Shown here in pieces: positions 56,326 to 61,533 of a DNA stretch of 61,533 bases (within the stretch, counting starts at the first letter, position 1; the number at the start of each line of letters is the position of its first letter). The stretch is from positions 1-61,533 of the forward strand of contig NZ_QVTD01000007.1 in assembly GCF_003429105.1 (NCBI RefSeq), given 5' to 3'. Position numbers and translations under genes: made by a program. The stretch comes from Peribacillus glennii. GTDB taxonomy: Bacteria; Bacillota; Bacilli; Bacillales; DSM-1321. Below the pieces are notes generated by a model. That model searched no databases and had not been told where the DNA came from. It saw only the letters and a list, made by a program, of their open reading frames with translations.

Positions 56326-58251
56326 ATGATTTTATTGCAGATCAATCAATTATCCAAATATTATGGTGCAGAGCTTATTTTATCCAAAATCAAGCTGGAA
56401 GTACAAAATAGAGATAGAGTTGCATTAGTTGGCCGCAATGGAGCCGGTAAGTCCACACTTCTCAAAATCATCGCCGGGCAAATGTCCTTCGATAGCGGTG
56501 AATTGATCCGACCTAAGGGTGTTACAATCGGGTACCTCGCACAGGATACAGGACTGGAATCGAATCTTTCCATTTGGGATGAGATGTTGACGGTTTTCTC
56601 CGGGCTTCTTCTAAAGGAAAAGGAACTAAGAAGACTGGAAGAAATGATGGCAGATCCATATATTTTTCAAAACGAAGTTTCCTATCAAAAGGTGTTGAAG
56701 GAGTACGATGAATTGCAGCATTCCTTCAAGGATCAGGGAGGTTATCAGTATGAGGCAGATATCCGTTCTGTCCTTCACGGCCTGCAATTTGCCGACCATG
56801 ATGTCTCAACCCCGATTTCCACTTTGAGCGGCGGCCAAAAAACGAGGCTGGCCCTCGGGAAACTACTGCTAAAGAAACCTGATATCCTCATACTCGATGA
56901 GCCGACGAACCATTTAGACATCGAAACCCTTTCCTGGCTTGAGCAATATCTTCAAGGATATCATGGGGCTGTCCTGATTGTATCACATGACCGCTATTTT
57001 CTTGATAAAGTAGTCAATCAGGTATATGAAATCTCCCGCAATGCCATCAAAAAGTTCCACGGCAACTTTAGTAGCTACTTGGTGAAAAAAGCGGAAGATT
57101 ATGAAAGGGACCTGAAACAATATGAAAAACAACAGGAAGAAATCGAAAAGCTACGTGATTTTGTGCAGAAAAACATCACGAGGGCCTCTACCACAAAACG
57201 CGCACAGAGCCGCAGAAAGCAATTAGAAAAAATGGATGTCCTGGACAAGCCCCAGGGAGATGAAAAATCCGCCACTTTTTCATTTGAAATAGAACGGCAA
57301 AGCGGCAATGAAGTGTTGAACATACATGATTTGGCCATTGGCTATGAACAGGACACCATTTCAAGAAATATTTCATTGAGGATTACAAAAGGAGACAGCA
57401 TCGCTCTCGTTGGCCCAAACGGTGTAGGGAAGTCGACACTGCTTAAGACGTTGATCGGGAAGCTACATCCGAGGGATGGAGAATTCCGTTTCGGGACAAA
57501 TGTCCAAGTAAGCTATTATGACCAGGAACAGGCTGAACTTTTTTCAAATAAGCGTGTACTTAACGAATTATGGGACGAACACCCGCTTAAACCGGAAAAA
57601 GAAATCCGTACCATTCTTGGTAATTTCCTGTTTTCAGGCGATGATGTCCTAAAAACAGTTTCTACTTTAAGCGGCGGTGAAAAGGCTCGGCTTGCCCTCG
57701 CAAAAATCATGATGGAAAAAGGCAATCTTCTGATTTTGGACGAGCCCACAAACCATTTGGACCTTGACAGCAAAATGGTTCTGGAGAATGCACTTATCGA
57801 TTACCCGGGAACCATTCTTTTCGTTTCCCACGACCGGTATTTCATCAACCGGATAGCTACTAAAGTAATTGAGCTTTCAAACAATGGCAGTGAGGAATTC
57901 TTGGGAGATTATGATTACTATATAGATAAAAAACAGGAACAGGCTGAGATCATGGAGCTTGAACAGGCTTCAAACAGTGTCAACGCAGGAAAACCAGATG
58001 AAAAAACAAATTATAAAGTTGATAAAGAAGCAAAAAAGCTCGAAAGGCAGCGAAAACGAAGGTTAGATGAAGTAGAGCTGGCGATGGAGAAACTGGAGGA
58101 TGAAATTAAACAGTGTAATGACGCACTTTGTAGTCCCGAAGTTTTTAAGGATCATGAGAAAGTCCAACAAATACAGGAAAAATTGGACAAAGCACAAACG
58201 GAACTTGATTTGTTCATGGAGGAATGGGCTGAACTGGAAGAATTGGTATAA
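56326..58251 (+). CDS. ydiF: ABC-F family ATPase YdiF
   Basis: Duplicated ABC ATPase without membrane spans, of the ABC-F type that acts on ribosomes. The start is the ATG of MILLQINQLSKYYG with AGAGGTG upstream, giving 641 residues (B. subtilis YdiF 642). Two nucleotide-binding domains have Walker A GRNGAGKST and GPNGVGKST, signature motifs LSGGQKTRLAL and LSGGEKARLAL, and Walker B DEPTNHLD in both. The linker (about 245-320) is charged, and a C-terminal coiled coil follows (about 555-640). This layout is that of the Uup/YdiF subgroup. It is one of the few plus-strand genes. Confidence 0.94.
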   Translation: MILLQINQLSKYYGAELILSKIKLEVQNRDRVALVGRNGAGKSTLLKIIAGQMSFDSGELIRPKGVTIGYLAQDTGLESNLSIWDEMLTVFSGLLLKEKELRRLEEMMADPYIFQNEVSYQKVLKEYDELQHSFKDQGGYQYEADIRSVLHGLQFADHDVSTPISTLSGGQKTRLALGKLLLKKPDILILDEPTNHLDIETLSWLEQYLQGYHGAVLIVSHDRYFLDKVVNQVYEISRNAIKKFHGNFSSYLVKKAEDYERDLKQYEKQQEEIEKLRDFVQKNITRASTTKRAQSRRKQLEKMDVLDKPQGDEKSATFSFEIERQSGNEVLNIHDLAIGYEQDTISRNISLRITKGDSIALVGPNGVGKSTLLKTLIGKLHPRDGEFRFGTNVQVSYYDQEQAELFSNKRVLNELWDEHPLKPEKEIRTILGNFLFSGDDVLKTVSTLSGGEKARLALAKIMMEKGNLLILDEPTNHLDLDSKMVLENALIDYPGTILFVSHDRYFINRIATKVIELSNNGSEEFLGDYDYYIDKKQEQAEIMELEQASNSVNAGKPDEKTNYKVDKEAKKLERQRKRRLDEVELAMEKLEDEIKQCNDALCSPEVFKDHEKVQQIQEKLDKAQTELDLFMEEWAELEELV

Positions 58252-58255
58252 ATAC

Positions 58256-58287
58256 AAACCGGAGTCCGAAAGGCTCCGGTTTTTTTA
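58256..58287 (+). terminator. Terminator after ydiF
   Basis: ACCGGAGTCC-GAAA-GGCTCCGGT is followed by seven Ts immediately after the stop codon. Confidence 0.9.
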
Positions 58288-58302
58288 GGACTTATTAACA
58301 AG

Positions 58303-58449
58303 TTATCCACTGATTTATCAACATATTCATACCTTATCCCGCAGCAAATAAATAAGTTTTCCACATTATCCACATTTTTTATCCTACTTATCCACAAAAA
58401 TGCTTATTTATGCACAGGAGGTTTTGGTTTCCATTTTATTTTATCCACA
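58303..58449 (+). promoter_or_regulatory. DnaA-box cluster
   Basis: Within 147 bp there are three perfect DnaA boxes TTATCCACA (58366, 58388, 58441) and TTATCCACT (58303). Three one-mismatch versions are TTATCAACA (58315), TTTTCCACA (58357) and TTATGCACA (58408). All are on the same strand, in the non-coding gap between ydiF and tsaD. DnaA-box clusters outside oriC are known in B. subtilis, where they help control initiation; I recall one close to gcp (tsaD) but cannot verify it here. Confidence 0.85.
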
Positions 58450-58479
58450 TATTGACTTCATATTGCCAAGTGAGCAATA

Positions 58480-58506
58480 TAAAAAAGCCTGTTCCTATGA
58501 ACAGAC
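58480..58506 (-). terminator. Terminator after tsaD
   Basis: On the minus strand GTCTGTTC-ATAG-GAACAGGC is followed by TTTTTTATATT, directly after the tsaD stop codon. It closes the tsaE-tsaB-rimI-tsaD operon. Confidence 0.88.
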
Positions 58507-59544
58507 TCAAAACATGGATTGCTCTATATCAAGACCTGGATTCCCATTAAGGGCAAGGCTTGACCTCTTTCCTTTTTGAAACAGGACACTGCCTGCAGCA
58601 GCAATCATTGCCGCATTATCCGTACATAAATATAAAGGTGGGACAACCAGTTCAATATCTGACAAGGATTCAAACCCATCAGTGAGCGCCGCCCGAAGGC
58701 CTTTGTTAGCTGCAACCCCGCCCGCCAACAACACTTGCTTCACATCATACGCCTGGGCAGCCTGGAGCGTTTTTGTCACAAGCACCTCAATCACACTCTC
58801 CTGGAAGCTTGCCGCAAGATCTGCTGGTTCAATATTCTCCCCTCGCTGTTCAGCATTGTGCAGTGTATTGATAACGGCTGATTTTAAACCGCTGAAGCTA
58901 AAGTCATACGAGCCTTCAAGCCAGGCACGGGGAAGCTTCAAGCTGGGATTGCCTTCATGGGCAAGGCGGTCAATGTGCGGGCCGCCCGGATATGGAAGAT
59001 GTAACGTTCGCGCCACCTTGTCATATGCTTCTCCTGCCGCATCATCCCTTGTTTCACCGATCACCGTAAAATCGCCATGCTCCTTTAGCAGTACCAATTC
59101 CGTATGCCCGCCTGAAACCACCAATGATAAAGCCGGGAATTTCATCTCGGTAACGAGCCGGTTTGCATATATATGTCCAGCAATATGATGGACACCGACG
59201 AGCGGTATGTTATGCGCAAAAGCAATAGCCTTTGCCGCATTTACACCAATCAGAAGGGCCCCGACCAGGCCAGGGCCTTCAGTAACGGCAATGGCATCAA
59301 TATCACTATACCCAATACCTGCCTGATTGAGAGCTTCCTCCAGGACAATAGTCATTTGTTCCACATGGTGTCTGGATGCTATTTCAGGTACCACCCCGCC
59401 AAAGCGTTTATGGCTTTCAATCTGGGATGCGACTACATTGCTCAGGATTTCTTTTCCATTTTTAATAACTGCTGCCGCTGTTTCATCACAGCTAGTTTCA
59501 ATTCCTAAGATGATTTGATCTTTCTCCACTATATATTCACCCAC
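58507..59544 (-). CDS. tsaD: tRNA t6A37 threonylcarbamoyltransferase TsaD
   Basis: Transfers the threonylcarbamoyl group to A37 of ANN-decoding tRNAs. 345 residues with the Kae1/TsaD fold: [16 protein letters not shown], the metal-binding [12 protein letters not shown] (near 110), [14 protein letters not shown], and the late [10 protein letters not shown]. It overlaps the end of rimI by 16 bp, and with tsaB and tsaE in the same operon it supplies the bacterial t6A complex apart from TsaC. It starts with GTG in a weak context; an in-frame GTG five codons on is possible. Confidence 0.95.
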   Translation of the reverse strand: MGEYIVEKDQIILGIETSCDETAAAVIKNGKEILSNVVASQIESHKRFGGVVPEIASRHHVEQMTIVLEEALNQAGIGYSDIDAIAVTEGPGLVGALLIGVNAAKAIAFAHNIPLVGVHHIAGHIYANRLVTEMKFPALSLVVSGGHTELVLLKEHGDFTVIGETRDDAAGEAYDKVARTLHLPYPGGPHIDRLAHEGNPSLKLPRAWLEGSYDFSFSGLKSAVINTLHNAEQRGENIEPADLAASFQESVIEVLVTKTLQAAQAYDVKQVLLAGGVAANKGLRAALTDGFESLSDIELVVPPLYLCTDNAAMIAAAGSVLFQKGKRSSLALNGNPGLDIEQSMF

Positions 59545-59978
59545 ATTACATAAGCATCTTCTTTATTATCCGTGTAATAATTTTTGCGGATACCGCCTTT
59601 TTGAAAACCAAGTTTCTTATAGAGGGATTGAGCCACTAAGTTGCTAACCCGAACCTCGAGGGTCATCCTCGTAACTCCCATGCTCTTGGAGAGCTCCATC
59701 ATCTTAAGCAGCAAAGCTTCCCCCAATTTCCTTCCTCTATACTCCGGCAGCACAGCAATATTCGTTATGTGGGATTCATCCATCACGATCCATGCTCCAC
59801 AATATCCTGCAATCCTGCCGCCATCTTCCAATACAAGGTACCTGGCAAACTGGTTATGATAAAGCTCATTATAAAAAGCTTCCCTGCTCCACGGTAAAGT
59901 GAATGACTGCATCTCTACAATCATCACCTGGTCGATGTCCTCTTCTCTCATGAACCGAAATGTCATTGTTTTACTCAT
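59529..59978 (-). CDS. rimI: Ribosomal protein N-acetyltransferase RimI
   Basis: GNAT-family acetyltransferase that in bacteria acetylates the N terminus of ribosomal protein bS18. 149 residues from the ATG of [14 protein letters not shown]; the upstream part of the longer frame overlaps tsaB. The acetyl-CoA loop is [17 protein letters not shown], and [16 protein letters not shown] is the typical C-terminal motif. It sits between tsaB and tsaD as in B. subtilis (ydiD). Confidence 0.9.
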   Translation of the reverse strand: MSKTMTFRFMREEDIDQVMIVEMQSFTLPWSREAFYNELYHNQFARYLVLEDGGRIAGYCGAWIVMDESHITNIAVLPEYRGRKLGEALLLKMMELSKSMGVTRMTLEVRVSNLVAQSLYKKLGFQKGGIRKNYYTDNKEDAYVMWVNI

Positions 59979-60025
59979 TGAAATCGGTCTCTTCCTTTTT
60001 ATATATTTTGATGTAAGATATGCAA

Positions 60026-60718
60026 TCAATCCCGTTGCTGCCCCAACCATTTTGCCTCTGCTTCTGCGAGCCGGACGTAGTTTGGTACAAAGGAATGGAT
60101 ATCTTCCCCTTCCTTTTCCATCCCCAATAATGCAAGCTCACCCGGTCTAGGGTTATATAAGGCAGGCGGTGCGAAAAACGCAGCATCACCCAGAATATTT
60201 TGTAGAGCCTCTTTGTGCAGCGGCGTATCGTTGCCAATAAATAAAACAGGCTGGTTATATTGCTTGATCTTGCCTGCCCACTCGGTCGCCAGCATATTAG
60301 TATCTTCTAAAATCGTTTCAAGGCGATTACCATTAAAGCGATATAATCCTGTAAAAATCTGTCCTCTTCTCGCATCGAATAAGGGCGAGACAATTCCAGT
60401 GAAATAACGGCCATTCGCTGCTAGGAATTCTAGACTGGATACACCCGCTAAAGGGATGTTAAGTGTCCAGGCTAACGTCTTGGCAATGGTTACGCCAATC
60501 CGGACACCGGTATAGGAGCCCGGTCCCCTGGCCACCACTATTTTTTTAAGATCGGCTGTTTTTAGATCACAATCGCCTACTAACCGTTCAATCGCAGGCA
60601 TAACCCGCAATGAATGATTTTTCTTGATATTAGTAATATATTCGCCAATCACTTGGTCCCCTTTGGCCAAGGCAATTCCTAAAGAAAAATTGGATGTGTC
60701 AATTGCTAATACCGTCAT
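60026..60718 (-). CDS. tsaB: tRNA t6A synthesis protein TsaB
   Basis: Partner of TsaD in t6A37 formation; an inactive relative of the same fold. 230 residues, beginning MTVLAIDTSNFSLGIAL, with VARGPGSYTGVRIGVTIAKTLAW as the family signature (near residue 65). It overlaps tsaE by 4 bp (ATGA), so translation is coupled. It lacks the metal-binding HxxxH of TsaD, as normal for TsaB. Confidence 0.93.
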   Translation of the reverse strand: MTVLAIDTSNFSLGIALAKGDQVIGEYITNIKKNHSLRVMPAIERLVGDCDLKTADLKKIVVARGPGSYTGVRIGVTIAKTLAWTLNIPLAGVSSLEFLAANGRYFTGIVSPLFDARRGQIFTGLYRFNGNRLETILEDTNMLATEWAGKIKQYNQPVLFIGNDTPLHKEALQNILGDAAFFAPPALYNPRPGELALLGMEKEGEDIHSFVPNYVRLAEAEAKWLGQQRD

Positions 60719-61170
60719 GAAACAATCTCCTTACATAAGCTTACATATCTTTCGCCACGTGGTTCCAATACCAGGCGCCTGCTTGTCTCGCCAATCCGGA
60801 ATATATAAATCGTCAATAAATGTTCGGGAAGCTGATCTTTTATCAGATGGGCCCATTCAATGACAGTTACACCTTCCCCTTCCAAATATTCCTCAAACCC
60901 CAAATCCTCCCCTGCATCGCTAACACGATACACATCCATATGGTATAAAGGAAGAATCCCCTGATATTCTTTAATAATCGTAAAAGTAGGGCTATTGACA
61001 TTTCTGGTTACTCCCAGACCGGAAGCGATTCCTTTGGTAAATGCCGTTTTTCCGGCACCTAAATCCCCTTCCAAGGCAATTACATCTCCCTCATGGAGCC
61101 TTCCCGCCAATTTTTTTGCAAATTGACCTGTCTCATCCTCATTATTTGAGATGAATTCGAACTGCTGCAT
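60715..61170 (-). CDS. tsaE: tRNA t6A synthesis ATPase TsaE
   Basis: ATPase that drives cycling of the TsaBD complex. 151 residues with P-loop LEGDLGAGKTAFTKGIA (near 40), then VNSPTFTIIKEY and YHMDVYRVSD, the conserved motifs of the TsaE/YjeE family. It is the first gene of the operon in this window; B. subtilis has thiL before it, whereas here tRNA and rRNA genes follow to the right. Confidence 0.94.
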   Translation of the reverse strand: MQQFEFISNNEDETGQFAKKLAGRLHEGDVIALEGDLGAGKTAFTKGIASGLGVTRNVNSPTFTIIKEYQGILPLYHMDVYRVSDAGEDLGFEEYLEGEGVTVIEWAHLIKDQLPEHLLTIYIFRIGETSRRLVLEPRGERYVSLCKEIVS

Positions 61171-61298
61171 ACAATCTTCACCTTTATCTATTATTCAACT
61201 TACACAATGGACAAAAATCCGTCGGAATTCAAGCTTATAGTTAGTTTACCTTTTTTTATGTAAAGAAACAAATACTCACGATTTATCATTTTTTAGGC

Positions 61299-61330
61299 AA
61301 AAAAAAAAAGCGAAACCAAGTTTCGCTTTT
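61299..61330 (-). terminator. Terminator of the rRNA-tRNA operon
   Basis: On the minus strand AAAGCGAAAC-TTG-GTTTCGCTTT is followed by a long T run (the A run at 61299-61309 on the plus strand). It lies just after the initiator tRNA gene. Confidence 0.9.
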
Positions 61331-61337
61331 TCTTTGA

Positions 61338-61411
<74 letters not shown>

Positions 61412-61490
61412 ATGATAAAAATGATACATTTTTGTTTATGCACATAATTATATTATGCAGTTAAATAACAATTATACATAAAATAACTAT

Positions 61491-61533
61491 AAGCTTGGCG
61501 ACGTCCTACTCTCACAGGGGGAGAACCCCCAAC
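61491..61533 (-). rRNA. 5S ribosomal RNA (3' end, partial)
   Basis: The minus strand reads GTTGGGGGTTCTCC, then CCTGTGAGAGTAGGACG and TCGCCAAGCTT, the conserved 3' part of Bacillus 5S rRNA. The gene continues beyond the right edge. The 3' boundary may be off by a few bases. Confidence 0.93.

Overview
The window comes from the chromosome of a Gram-positive, endospore-former-like Bacillaceae species of moderate-to-low GC. Two blocks match the Bacillus subtilis gene order: tsaE-tsaB-rimI-tsaD-ydiF-moaC-rex-ydiK/ydiL-groES-groEL on the right, and yeaC-yeaD-yebA-guaA-pbuG on the left. Almost everything is on the minus strand. The window is bracketed by two ribosomal RNA operons, also on the minus strand. 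The leader and twin promoters of one lie at 1-180; the 3' end of a 5S gene followed by an initiator tRNA-Met lies at 61338-61533.

Left part (0.3-11.5 kb): ptsG with a GlcT-type antitermination leader, then glcT; pbuG and guaA, each behind its own guanine riboswitch; then the transglutaminase/DUF58/MoxR set yebA-yeaD-yeaC. From 11.7 to 21.6 kb lies a complete Firmicutes-type (T7SSb/ESX) secretion locus in the order esxA-esaB-essB-essC-esaA-essA, followed upstream by a VWA-domain lipoprotein (22-23.4 kb).

Middle part (23.6-51.5 kb): an accessory region centred on formaldehyde and electrophile metabolism. It holds a nitroreductase, an aldehyde dehydrogenase, flavohaemoglobin, two DJ-1/PfpI proteins, an iron alcohol dehydrogenase, an RsbR-like stressosome protein, an NAD(P)-binding epimerase-like protein, a DUF3967-like HTH protein and a royal-jelly/SMP-30-like propeller protein. 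It then has zwf, gnd, pgi, hxlA, hxlB and hxlR. Together hxlA, hxlB, pgi, zwf and gnd are exactly the enzymes of the dissimilatory ribulose monophosphate cycle, which oxidises formaldehyde to CO2 with NAD(P)H. Five promoters (adh, both zwf units, hxlAB and a dead hxlAB copy) share an HxlR-like box placed exactly 22 nt before the -10 hexamer, so this looks like one formaldehyde regulon. The region has been built by repeated duplication and decay. There are a second zwf with a frameshifted gnd and a frameshifted unknown gene, a relic adh, a deleted hxlAB copy behind an intact hxlR, a decayed zinc-ribbon gene, IS3-family scraps, and a duplicate of the last codons and terminator of groEL.

Right part (51.6-61.5 kb): groESL under CIRCE/HrcA control; a divergent CPBP-protease gene ydiL with ydiK; rex, moaC and the ABC-F gene ydiF; a dense cluster of DnaA boxes; and the t6A tRNA-modification genes tsaD, tsaB and tsaE with rimI. 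Assignments rest on reading motifs and on remembered family features; no database search was run.
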